Source: JACKII01 sp965222315
Lineage (GTDB): Bacteria > Pseudomonadota > Alphaproteobacteria > Bin95
Reading direction: 5' to 3'
Length of the DNA: 64,000 bases
NCBI GenBank assembly: GCA_965222315.1
Contig: OZ244951.1
Coordinates: 434,001 to 498,000 of the forward strand
Shown in pieces: positions 34,304-42,009 of this stretch. Every line of letters starts with the position of its first letter. Within the stretch, counting starts at the first letter, position 1. Below the pieces are notes generated by a model. That model made no database searches and was not told the DNA's origin. It worked only from the letters and a program-made list of their open reading frames with translations. The translations under genes and the position numbers were made by a program.

Positions 34304-35012
34304 GGCTGGCACATTGCCTCCAAAACGGCGTAGAGAATAGGCCGAATGGGAACCGGCCGAAGAATTGCCGAATATCATGGCGTCAGGTGGGCGTCGCTGC
34401 AAGCGCAGTTGGCGATGCAGGCGTTTTGGCGCACAGACCGCCATGTGCTTTTTTCTAAAGTATTCTAATAAGATAAGTATAGCCGCGCGAAGATTTTTGA
34501 AATGCTTAGTTGCTTTGAAAGCATAGTAGGTGCAGCTTTTTGATTATCTCTATATTCTGTATAATGCTCTCAACCGACAGTGGTTCAATTTCGGCTGCGT
34601 CATTGCCCAGCACCCCATAGCAGAGCTCTAAGCGATCCGTCACGCTGCTGAGAAGTTCTCAATCTTTGTCGCTAGATAGCGGGCAAGGCCTTTTTGTTGT
34701 TGCGATTGAATCAGGTGAGGGGCGGTCTCATTTCATCGCGCTGCGGTCCTGAGCCGTGGAAATCTGAGCCGCCGCGGACCTGTTCTTTTTTGATAATCTC
34801 TGCCCCATGTCACTCAGAAACATGATTGTGACCGGCCCCGAGGCCAAATAGATGAAAGCCAACTGGCGGATTGCGTGGAGTGCTCCACGCGGGGCGATTG
34901 GGACCGTCGGGCCGGCAAGCTTAGCATCGGTTTTTCCGGGGAAATTGATTGAACCCGCTGGTGTCTGCCGCAACACGAGTACCTTCGAGGCGGATGGTCC
35001 GCTGGATTGCTC
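34304..35012. other. gene-poor region between moxR and metW
   Basis: About 700 bp without a confident gene, AT-richer than the surroundings between 34,445 and 34,600. It contains a perfect dyad GCGTGGAG-TG-CTCCACGC at 34873-34890, and on the minus strand a GTG-initiated 45-codon frame (34643-34506) containing LELCYGVLGND and a hydrophobic/charged tail. The stop of a preceding 30-codon open stretch overlaps that GTG. This may be a decayed gene. An 82-codon minus-strand frame at 34728-34976 was judged non-coding. Confidence 0.5.
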
Positions 35013-35672
35013 TTAGCCTTTCAGCAAGAATATTGCCTGTTCGCCGAAAATGTTCGCCCGGCGGGAACGCGCCGTGGGGCGGTTGACGCTGCCACCCCGG
35101 CCCAGCACGACTTCCTGTTCGACCTGCAAACCCATATCTTCGGTCAGGTTGGTAAAGTCCAGGATAGTACAGAGGTGGATGTTTTTGGTGGAATACCACG
35201 GCTCCTCCAGATGCTCGGTTACCGGCATCCGTCCCTGCAGCATCAGGCCCACCCGGTTGCGCCAATAGCCGAAGTTCGGGATGGAGACGATAGCCCGGGT
35301 GCCGATGCGGATGAGTTCCTGCAACACGGCGCGGGGTTGCTCGACCCGCTGCAGTGTCTGGGTTAGCACGACATAGTCGAAGCTCCCCGTCGGATAAAGC
35401 ATCAAATCCTCGTTGGCGTCGCCACGGATGACCGAAAGGCCGGCGCTAACGCACCGGTTCACCTTGGTCCGACGCAATTCGATGCCGCGGCCGTCCACGC
35501 CTTTGTGCTTCCCCAGATAGGCCAGAAGATCACCATTGCCGCAGCCGATATCCAGTACCCGGCTGCCCGGCGCGATCCAGTCGGCGACAATTTGCAGGTC
35601 GGGACGCAGCCGCCCCTCGTCCGCGGCGACCGTGCTGCCCGGCTGAAGACCTCCTTCAACGGCAGACGTCAT
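35013..35672 (-). CDS. metW: methionine biosynthesis protein MetW
   Basis: 219 residues from ATG 35672, which overlaps the metX stop as ATGA; an in-frame start 24 bp upstream would overlap further. Methyltransferase-like fold: VLDIGCGNGDLLAYL (about residue 40), GIELRRTKVNRCVSAGLSVI, and the MetW-specific DLMLYPTGSFDYVVLTQTLQ, SIPNFGYWRNR, PVTEHLEEPWYSTKNIHLCTI. MetW partners MetX in the acylation of homoserine in proteobacteria that lack MetA. The downstream side is the empty region. Confidence 0.93.
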   Translation of the reverse strand: MTSAVEGGLQPGSTVAADEGRLRPDLQIVADWIAPGSRVLDIGCGNGDLLAYLGKHKGVDGRGIELRRTKVNRCVSAGLSVIRGDANEDLMLYPTGSFDYVVLTQTLQRVEQPRAVLQELIRIGTRAIVSIPNFGYWRNRVGLMLQGRMPVTEHLEEPWYSTKNIHLCTILDFTNLTEDMGLQVEQEVVLGRGGSVNRPTARSRRANIFGEQAIFLLKG

Positions 35673-36871
35673 TCCAACCCCCGCAGTCTTGCGCATCCGT
35701 CCAGAAAGCCCTGCAGCACCCGGAACATTTCCGGCTCGTCCAGCAGGAAGGCGTCGTGGCCCTTGTCAGTATCAATCTCAACAAAGCTGACAGGCGCCGC
35801 AACCGCGTTCAGCGCATGCACCAGCGCTCGGCTTTCGCTGGTCGGAAAAAGCCAGTCGCTAGTGAAAGACACCAGACACATCCGAGTCTTGCAGCCCGTG
35901 AACGCCTGTGCCAGCGATCCGCTGCCCTTTTCCGCCGCTAGGTCGAAATAGTCCATGGCGCGGGTGATGTAGAGGTAAGAATTCGGGTCGAACCGGTCGA
36001 CAAAGGTCGAGCCCTGGTGACGCAGGTAGCTTTCCACCTGAAAGTCAGCCTCAAAGCCATAATCGACATGCTCGCGGTTTTGCAGGTTTCGTCCGAACTT
36101 CCTGTGCAGCGCAGGTTCGGACAAGTAGGTGATATGCGCCGTCATGCGTGCCACGCCCAATCCCCGTCGTGGCAGGCGATCGTAGAGCAGATAGTCGCCA
36201 TTGCACCATTCCGGATCAGCCATGATCGCTTGGCGGCCGACTTCATGAAAGGCGATGTTCTGCGCGGTGTGATGTGCTGCCGTCGCAATGGGTATGGCGC
36301 TGAACACGCGGTCGCCAAAGCTGGCCACCGCCTCCAAAACCTGCATCCCGCCCATGGAACCGCCAACGACGCTGAACAGTGTCTCAATGCCCAAGACATC
36401 AACCACGCGCATGGCCGCCCGCACCATATCTGCGATGGTGATGACCGGAAATTTCAGGCCGTATGGTTGGCCGGTCTGCAAGTCGATGTTGCTCGGCCCG
36501 GTCGTGCCCATGCAGCCGCCCAGCACATTGACGCAAATCAGAAAGTATTTTGCTGGGTCCAGCGGCAGGCCTGGGCCGATCAACGAACCCCACCAACCTT
36601 CCTTGCCTGTTAGTGGGTGTGGCTCGGCTGGGAACTGGTCGCCGGTCAGCGCATGACAGACCAGAATGGCGTTCGACCTATCCGCATTCAGTTTGCCATA
36701 GGTCTGATACGCCAGTGTGACCGGTGCTAGCATGACGCCGCAGTCCAGGGTCAGAGGCGTGTCGCCGTTCAGCACTAGTACATGACCAGGCAGAACCTGT
36801 CGGCCATTGCGAATGCTGACCGGGCTGGACGCGCCCGTGCTGATATCGCTATTTCGCTCGTTCTGTTCCAA
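35669..36871 (-). CDS. metX: homoserine O-acetyltransferase MetX
   Basis: 400 residues. It acylates homoserine (acetyl- or succinyl-CoA, depending on residues not resolvable here) in methionine synthesis. Alpha/beta-hydrolase fold: nucleophile Ser in VVGGSMGGMQVLE (about residue 170), NVLGGCMGTTGPSNI, and catalytic Asp/His in the C-terminal FTSDWLFPT and DKGHDAFLLD. The start is a TTG at 36871: no in-frame ATG or GTG lies between the upstream in-frame stop and the conserved N-terminus, and the preceding ribosome site is weak. It overlaps metW by 4 bp and is divergent from the chorismate mutase gene (112 bp). No SAM-II-like leader was recognised in that gap. Confidence 0.92.
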   Translation of the reverse strand: MEQNERNSDISTGASSPVSIRNGRQVLPGHVLVLNGDTPLTLDCGVMLAPVTLAYQTYGKLNADRSNAILVCHALTGDQFPAEPHPLTGKEGWWGSLIGPGLPLDPAKYFLICVNVLGGCMGTTGPSNIDLQTGQPYGLKFPVITIADMVRAAMRVVDVLGIETLFSVVGGSMGGMQVLEAVASFGDRVFSAIPIATAAHHTAQNIAFHEVGRQAIMADPEWCNGDYLLYDRLPRRGLGVARMTAHITYLSEPALHRKFGRNLQNREHVDYGFEADFQVESYLRHQGSTFVDRFDPNSYLYITRAMDYFDLAAEKGSGSLAQAFTGCKTRMCLVSFTSDWLFPTSESRALVHALNAVAAPVSFVEIDTDKGHDAFLLDEPEMFRVLQGFLDGCARLRGLE

Positions 36872-36983
36872 CGTTGTCTTTGCTTTCGGCAGAGTGCCGC
36901 TCTATGGATAGTCGCCCATTTTCGGGCAAGGAGCCCCGCGTATCGTCGCTTTCCGTCGGTGTATATAAATCAGAGTGAACCAA

Positions 36984-37817
36984 ATGTCGTCACCTCCATC
37001 GGATCTGGCCAACCGCCGGGCTGAGATTGACAAATTCGACCGCGAAATTCACCGTCTTCTAACTGAACGGGCGAAGGTTGTGTATGGGGTGATGCGCGCG
37101 AAGGCAGCCGCCACGGCGGCTGGGGAGGCGACCCCTCCATTCCGGCCAGGGCGGGAGGCCGAGGTGCTGCGCGGATTGGTGGCACGGCACCACAGCGAAT
37201 TTCCGATTTCGAGCCTGTTGCAGATCTGGCGTGAAATTGTGTCCGGCGCGACGCGAATGCAGGCGGTCCAGCAGATCGCCGTCCTGGAGGGCGATGCCGT
37301 GGCGGGTATCCTCGCGCGCGACCATTTTGGCGTCGGTGCCGAATATCAAAGCATACCTTCGGCAGGGGAAGCCCTGGGGCTTGTGGCCGGTATGCAGGTG
37401 GCGGCTGCCGTGATGCCGATGGCTGTCCTGGGCGATGCAGGCCAGTGGTGGTGTGGCCTGATCTGCGGTGAACGTCCCGAAGGCGCGCCCAAGGTTGTGG
37501 CGCGCCTTCCGTTTTTCGAGGCCGGTGCCGCGGGACAGGCTATCGTCCTCTCGCCTTTCCCGACCGACCCGAGCAGCAACGACCGCGGCGTCCTTGGTCT
37601 GACGATGGCGGCCGGCGCCTCACTGGAACCGATATTTTCGTGCCTGAAGGGCAGCGGCCTGCCGCCCGCCGGGGAGCCGATTGCTGCAGGTCCCCACGTC
37701 TGGCTTGAAACCGGTGGCCTGATCGACTCTAACGACCCCATCGTCGCCATGCTCCGCACGCTGCCGGGCGTAGAGCAGGCGATCGTCCTTGGCGGCTATG
37801 CCGTGCCGCTGGCCTAA
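36984..37817 (+). CDS. chorismate mutase with a C-terminal extension
   Basis: 277 residues from ATG 36984; a GTG three codons upstream is possible. Residues about 10-95 form an AroQ-type chorismate mutase (RAEIDKFDREIHRLLTERAKVVYGVMRAK, then FRPGREAEVLRGL, SLLQIWREIVSG). The remaining 180 residues (AVLEGDAVAGILARDHFGVGAEYQSIPSAGEAL to VEQAIVLGGYAVPLA) resemble a degenerate prephenate-dehydratase-like fold, but no TRF motif is seen, so dehydratase activity is doubtful. It heads the operon CM-hisC-tyrA, feeding prephenate to TyrA. TATATAAAT lies 14 bp before the ATG, too close for a promoter of the longer form. Confidence 0.8.
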   Translation: MSSPPSDLANRRAEIDKFDREIHRLLTERAKVVYGVMRAKAAATAAGEATPPFRPGREAEVLRGLVARHHSEFPISSLLQIWREIVSGATRMQAVQQIAVLEGDAVAGILARDHFGVGAEYQSIPSAGEALGLVAGMQVAAAVMPMAVLGDAGQWWCGLICGERPEGAPKVVARLPFFEAGAAGQAIVLSPFPTDPSSNDRGVLGLTMAAGASLEPIFSCLKGSGLPPAGEPIAAGPHVWLETGGLIDSNDPIVAMLRTLPGVEQAIVLGGYAVPLA

Positions 37818-37834
37818 CTCCTGGACTCCCCATC

Positions 37835-38944
37835 ATGGCAAGTGAAGTGAATAGCCCCCTCGCGCCGCAACCCGGAATCATGGGCATCGCTCCCTATGTG
37901 CCGGGCGGCCACAACCTCGCAGGTCACAACCGTGTGCGTGTCCTCTCGGCCAATGAGAACCCGCTCGGTCCGGGCGATGCCGCCCGCGAGGCCTACCTGG
38001 CTGCCGCCGGCGCGCTGGAGCGCTACCCCGACGGCAGCCACCACAGTCTGCGCGAAGCCATCGCCAATGCCGAAGGGCTGGAGGCTAACCGCATCGTCTG
38101 CGGCGCCGGCTCGGACGAGTTGCTGGGCCTATTGGGCAAGGCCTATGCGGGCGTCGGCGATGAGATCGTCTATTCGGCGCATGGTTTCACCATGTACCCG
38201 ATAATCGCCCAGAGCGTCGGCGCGCGGCCGGTGGCGGCGCCGGAGCAAAATTTGACCGCCGATGTCGAGGCCCTGCTGGCGGCGGTAACGCCGCTGACGA
38301 AGATCCTCTATCTTGCCAACCCCAACAACCCCACCGGCACCTACCTGCCGATGGCAATGGTGCGGGAGCTGCGCGCCCGCCTACGCGAGGACATTCTGCT
38401 GGTGCTGGACGCCGCCTATGTCGAATACGTGACGGCAGACGATTACGGCGACCCTGCCGATCTGGTGCGCGAGACCCAGAACACCGTCATGTGCCGCACC
38501 TTCTCCAAGATCCACGGCTTGGCTTCCGTGCGTCTCGGCTGGTGCTATGGCCCCCAGCCGGTCGTGGACGTGCTCAACCGCATCCGTGGCCCGTTCAATG
38601 TCAGCGTCCCTGCGCTCGCGGCGGGCGAGGTGGCGATCCAGGATACGGCGCACCAGGAGCGTTCCCGTTCGCATAACGCCAAATGGCTGCCCTGGGTCAC
38701 CAGCGAGTTGCGCGGCCTGGGCCTGGAAGTGCCCGACAGCCAGGGCAATTTCATCCTGGTCCGCTTCCCCTCGGAAAAGGGCAAGGACGCTGCCGCCGCC
38801 ATCGCACACCTGAATGCGCACGGCATCATTCCCCGCCAGATGGGCGGCTACGGCTTGCCGGACTGCGTGCGTATTACTATTGGCCTGGACGAAGACAACC
38901 GCGCCGTCGTCGACGCGCTGCGCGAGTTTGTGGGCAAGGCATGA
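37835..38944 (+). CDS. hisC: histidinol-phosphate/aromatic aminotransferase
   Basis: 369 residues. PLP-dependent fold type I. SANENPLGPGDAAREA is the HisC N-terminal signature, VCGAGSDELLGLL binds PLP phosphate, LANPNNPTGTYLP and LDAAYVEYV (Asp/Tyr) contact the cofactor, and the Schiff-base Lys lies in RTFSKIHGLASVRLGW. Next to tyrA and chorismate mutase it probably transaminates both imidazole-acetol phosphate and prephenate/phenylpyruvate, as in other alphaproteobacteria. The stop overlaps the tyrA start (ATGA). Confidence 0.93.
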   Translation: MASEVNSPLAPQPGIMGIAPYVPGGHNLAGHNRVRVLSANENPLGPGDAAREAYLAAAGALERYPDGSHHSLREAIANAEGLEANRIVCGAGSDELLGLLGKAYAGVGDEIVYSAHGFTMYPIIAQSVGARPVAAPEQNLTADVEALLAAVTPLTKILYLANPNNPTGTYLPMAMVRELRARLREDILLVLDAAYVEYVTADDYGDPADLVRETQNTVMCRTFSKIHGLASVRLGWCYGPQPVVDVLNRIRGPFNVSVPALAAGEVAIQDTAHQERSRSHNAKWLPWVTSELRGLGLEVPDSQGNFILVRFPSEKGKDAAAAIAHLNAHGIIPRQMGGYGLPDCVRITIGLDEDNRAVVDALREFVGKA

Positions 38945-39825
38945 GCGAATCCGCCTTTAGCCGCATTTGCATCATCGGCATCGGCCTGATCGGCGCCTCT
39001 CTGGCGCATGTGATTCGCCGGGACAAGCTGGCGGCGCACATTGCGGTCTGCGATCTGAGCGCAGAGCACCGCCAGCGCGCCCTCGACCTCGGCATCGCCG
39101 ACAGCGTGCATGAAGATGCCGCCGAAGCCGTGGCCGGCGCCGACTTGATTGTGGTTGCCGCGCCCATTGGCGCCTTCGCCCATATCGGCGAAGCGATGAA
39201 ACCGGCGCTGAAGCCCGGCATGATCGTGACCGATACGGGTTCGTCTAAGCGCTCGGTCCTGCGCGACCTGGGACCGTTCATTCCGGACGGCGTCCATTTC
39301 GTGCCTGGTCACCCGATCGCGGGTACCGAGCATTCGGGCCCCGACGCTGGCTTCCCGGACCTTTTCGACGGACGCTGGTGCATTCTGACCCCGCCGCCCG
39401 GCACTGACGAGGCCGCCGTCGAGAAGGTGGCGGATCTTTGGCGCGCCGGCGGCTCGATGATCGAGATCATGGAGCCCGGCCACCATGACCAAGTACTCGC
39501 CATCACCAGCCACCTGCCGCACCTGATCGCTTTTACAATCTGCGGCACCGCCGGTGATCTAGAAGACGTCCTTCAACAGGAAGTCATCAAGTTCTCCGCC
39601 AGCGGCTTCCGCGACTTCACCCGCATTGCCGCCAGCGACCCGATCATGTGGCGTGACATCTTTCTGAATAACCGTGACGCCCTGCTGGAGGTCGCAGGCC
39701 GGATGCAGGAAGACCTCGCCCGCCTGCAACGGGCCATCCGGTGGGGCGAGGGCGAGGAGATCGAAAAGCTGATCCGCCAGACCCGCGAAATCCGCCGCCA
39801 GCTGATCGAGGCGAAACAGGCGTAA
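38941..39825 (+). CDS. tyrA: prephenate/arogenate dehydrogenase family protein (cyclohexadienyl dehydrogenase)
   Basis: 294 residues from ATG 38941, overlapping hisC by 4 bp. The NAD(P) loop is IIGIGLIGASLAHVIRR, and the family motifs are DTGSSKRSVL, the active-site His in FVPGHPIAGTEHSGPDAG, SHLPHLIAF and GFRDFTRIAASDPIMWRDIFL. It oxidatively decarboxylates prephenate and/or arogenate on the way to tyrosine. No ACT domain is present, so feedback control must lie elsewhere. It is the last gene of the operon; nested inverted repeats follow. Confidence 0.93.
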   Translation: MSESAFSRICIIGIGLIGASLAHVIRRDKLAAHIAVCDLSAEHRQRALDLGIADSVHEDAAEAVAGADLIVVAAPIGAFAHIGEAMKPALKPGMIVTDTGSSKRSVLRDLGPFIPDGVHFVPGHPIAGTEHSGPDAGFPDLFDGRWCILTPPPGTDEAAVEKVADLWRAGGSMIEIMEPGHHDQVLAITSHLPHLIAFTICGTAGDLEDVLQQEVIKFSASGFRDFTRIAASDPIMWRDIFLNNRDALLEVAGRMQEDLARLQRAIRWGEGEEIEKLIRQTREIRRQLIEAKQA

Positions 39826-39855
39826 CGCCCGCTTCGGATTGTTGATACCGTGCCG

Positions 39856-39907
39856 CCGTTGATGTGCCGACAGGCATTGCCGCCGTCGCATGCCTGCGTC
39901 ACAACGG
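39856..39907 (+). terminator. nested inverted repeats downstream of tyrA
   Basis: An inner stem CAGGCAT (39871-39877)/ATGCCTG (39890-39896) is nested in CCGTTG (39856-39861)/CAACGG (39902-39907). There is no T-run; possibly a weak or Rho-assisted end of the aromatic operon. Confidence 0.3.
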
Positions 39908-39934
39908 TACGGATATCATTCCCGGAGGTTCGCG

Positions 39935-40393
39935 ATGCTCATTACCGTAGACCGCTTCACCAGCGATTCGGAAACCACCGTCAGCCGGGTTTCCGTCGAT
40001 GGCCAATTCGTCTGCTTCGGGCTGGAAGACGAGTTTCGCACTCAAAAGGTGAAGGGCGAGACCCGCATACCCGCCGGCCGGTACCGGATTGGCGTCCGGA
40101 CCGAGGGCGGCTTTCACAACCGTTACAAGAACCGTTTTGCCGACATGCACCGCGGCATGCTGCATGTGCTGAACGTGCCCAATTTCGAGTTCATCCTGAT
40201 TCACGTTGGCAACACGCAGAAAGATACCGCAGGTTGCCTGCTAGTCGGCATGAACGCCCAGACGCAACCTGGAGCGATGCGGGTCAACAGCAGTGTCGCC
40301 GCCTACAAGCTACTTTATCCGATGGTTATCGGCGCCGCGCTCGCGGGTGATCTTGAGATAGACTACCAGGATAATGATCGCCCGGCGGTGTAG
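39935..40393 (+). CDS. DUF5675 family protein
   Basis: 152 residues from ATG 39935, fixed by GGAGG 7 nt upstream. The blocks match the DUF5675 family: TVDRFTSDSETTVSRVSVDG, CFGLEDEFR, GETRIPAGRYRI, HVLNVPNFEFILIHVGNTQKDTAGCLLVG. The conserved His, Gly-Asn and Asp-Thr-x-Gly-Cys pattern hints at an L,D-transpeptidase-like or hydrolytic fold, but no activity is established that I know of. The family is often met in phages and secretion contexts, yet here it stands alone between tyrA and an oppositely oriented dioxygenase. Confidence 0.75.
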   Translation: MLITVDRFTSDSETTVSRVSVDGQFVCFGLEDEFRTQKVKGETRIPAGRYRIGVRTEGGFHNRYKNRFADMHRGMLHVLNVPNFEFILIHVGNTQKDTAGCLLVGMNAQTQPGAMRVNSSVAAYKLLYPMVIGAALAGDLEIDYQDNDRPAV

Positions 40394-40415
40394 TGTCCAG
40401 GCGGCCTCGGCGGGT

Positions 40416-41372
40416 TCAATCCGCCGCTACCACTGCCTCGCCCTTGGTCTGGGTGCGCCACATGAACCGGTTCAACTCGCTCGGCACCGGATGGCGGAAA
40501 TGCAGCATCATCCGGTTGTCCCAGACAACGACTTGACCCGGCTTCCAGTGGTGGCGGTAGCAGTATTGCTCCTGGGTCGCGTGCGCCCACACTTCGTCCA
40601 GTAATTTCTCGCTCTCTTCCAGCGGCAGGCCGGTAACGTAACCGTTGGTGCGCCGTCCGAGGAACACGGCTTCCTCGCCGGTCGTCGGCACGATCCGAAT
40701 GATCGGGTGCGCGTGCCCTTCGGCCTCAATCGGGGAGGCGGGCGGCGTCATGCCGGGCCGCAATTCACCGCTGCTGCCGTAGGTCGAGTCATGCTTGGCG
40801 GTCCGGCCCCGCACCCGTTCCCGCAGGTCCGCCGACATTTCTTTCGCGGCCATGACCTGGCTGCAAAAGCTGGTGTCGCCGCCTTCCGCCGGGATGACGC
40901 GGGCGTGCAGTAGGCTGAAGGTCGGCGGCACGGGAATGTAGGACATGTCGGTGTGCCATTCCCATTCACCATAGAACTTGTCGCTGGTTTCTTTCCGCTT
41001 CAGCGTCTTTGGATCGAGGTTGCCGATATAGGCCATGTAGGGATCGCGCCCCTTGCCCCGCAGCCTCGCCACCTGTTCCTCGACCGTCAGATTTTCCTCG
41101 CCCGGCGCGGGCCGCTTGCCGATGCCATTGATCAGCCCCGGCGCGAATTCCTGCTCGCCGAATACGGCGGTGATCGCGTGCAGCTCGTCTTCCTCGATCA
41201 TGTAGCCGAAGTTGAAGCAAATCAGCCCGTGCCGCTCCCGGTAGACATCCCAAATGACCCGGCGCTGTTCGTCGGTAAGCTCACGCGGCTTCAGGCCGGT
41301 GATTTCCGCCCCGAAATTGGCCCCTTCCAGCGGGCGGATAGTCAGACCGGCGCGGGTTTCTGCGGCTTGCAT
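40416..41372 (-). CDS. TauD/TfdA family 2-oxoglutarate-dependent dioxygenase
   Basis: 318 residues. The iron triad is His140/Asp142 in EWEWHTDMSY plus the distal His291 in VVWDNRMMLHFRHP. Arginines after it (Arg302/Arg306 in NRFMWRTQT) should bind 2-oxoglutarate. Other family marks are LTDEQRRVIWDVYRERHGL and TFSLLHARVIPAEGGDTSF. The substrate may be taurine, an alkylsulfonate or an aryloxyalkanoate; it cannot be settled from sequence. It converges on the DUF5675 gene (22 bp). Confidence 0.9.
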   Translation of the reverse strand: MQAAETRAGLTIRPLEGANFGAEITGLKPRELTDEQRRVIWDVYRERHGLICFNFGYMIEEDELHAITAVFGEQEFAPGLINGIGKRPAPGEENLTVEEQVARLRGKGRDPYMAYIGNLDPKTLKRKETSDKFYGEWEWHTDMSYIPVPPTFSLLHARVIPAEGGDTSFCSQVMAAKEMSADLRERVRGRTAKHDSTYGSSGELRPGMTPPASPIEAEGHAHPIIRIVPTTGEEAVFLGRRTNGYVTGLPLEESEKLLDEVWAHATQEQYCYRHHWKPGQVVVWDNRMMLHFRHPVPSELNRFMWRTQTKGEAVVAAD

Positions 41373-41489
41373 GGTGTATTCCTGGCTATTCTTGCAAAGT
41401 GGCCGTGGAGTTTACCGGAACCGGTTTCCCGTGACGATCCCTCCGTGGCACTACATGGCGCTGCGGTTCTTTTACGTCAAAAGCTGCCG

Positions 41490-41960
41490 CTATTTCACGG
41501 CGTCCGCTGCGATGGCGGCGAAAATAGCGTCCAGTTCCTCGGCTACCACTGCCAGTTCCGCGCCGCCCTCGCTCATATAAGGGGCGAAAACAAAGCTTGG
41601 CGTTTTGTAGCTGAGGGTGGCCGTGCCGTCGTCGTCTTCGGTCACATACATGCGGATCGGCGCTTCGATCATCGCCGGAACCGACAAAGCGAGGACACGG
41701 GCGGCGAATTGTGGATGAAAGATGCCGATCACGCGGTTGCCGGGCACGGCGATCCCCTTGGACTTGAGCACTTCCGTCGGACCTGCCTCGGTCACGACGC
41801 CCATCTTGTTCGCCTTGGTGGCATTCCTCACCTGTTCGATCAGGTCTGTGTAGGAATGGCCGGTTTCATGCACGGCCCAGCCTTCACGCGGCGCGACGGA
41901 TCCGGCAGCGGCGGTCAGGGAGAAGCAGCAGATGGCGGCGATCAGGGCGAGGCGTTTCAT
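41490..41960 (-). CDS. DUF302 domain protein, exported
   Basis: 156 residues with a signal peptide (MKRLALIAAICCFSLTAAAG, cleavage near residue 19-21). The DUF302 core covers the rest: HETGHSYTDLIEQVRNATKANKMGVVTEAG, VIGIFHPQFAARVL, APIRMYVTEDDDGTATLSYKTPSFVF. The fold is known but the function is not; some members are tied to sulfur or redox metabolism. It should be periplasmic. It lies between the dioxygenase and the deacylase on the same strand, with gaps of 117 and 49 bp. Confidence 0.82.
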   Translation of the reverse strand: MKRLALIAAICCFSLTAAAGSVAPREGWAVHETGHSYTDLIEQVRNATKANKMGVVTEAGPTEVLKSKGIAVPGNRVIGIFHPQFAARVLALSVPAMIEAPIRMYVTEDDDGTATLSYKTPSFVFAPYMSEGGAELAVVAEELDAIFAAIAADAVK

Positions 41961-42009
41961 GGAACAATCCTTTTGGTTTCGGGTGGCCGGTCAATGTGCC
42001 GGCAGTGTC

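Noticed and set aside
34728..34976. An 82-codon minus-strand frame in the metW-moxR gap
   Set aside because: Composition and lack of motif or ribosome site give no support.
36872..36983. Possible SAM-II riboswitch before metX
   Set aside because: The short leader lacks the conserved SAM-II pairing and loop sequence; only a small GCCC/GGGC hairpin is seen.
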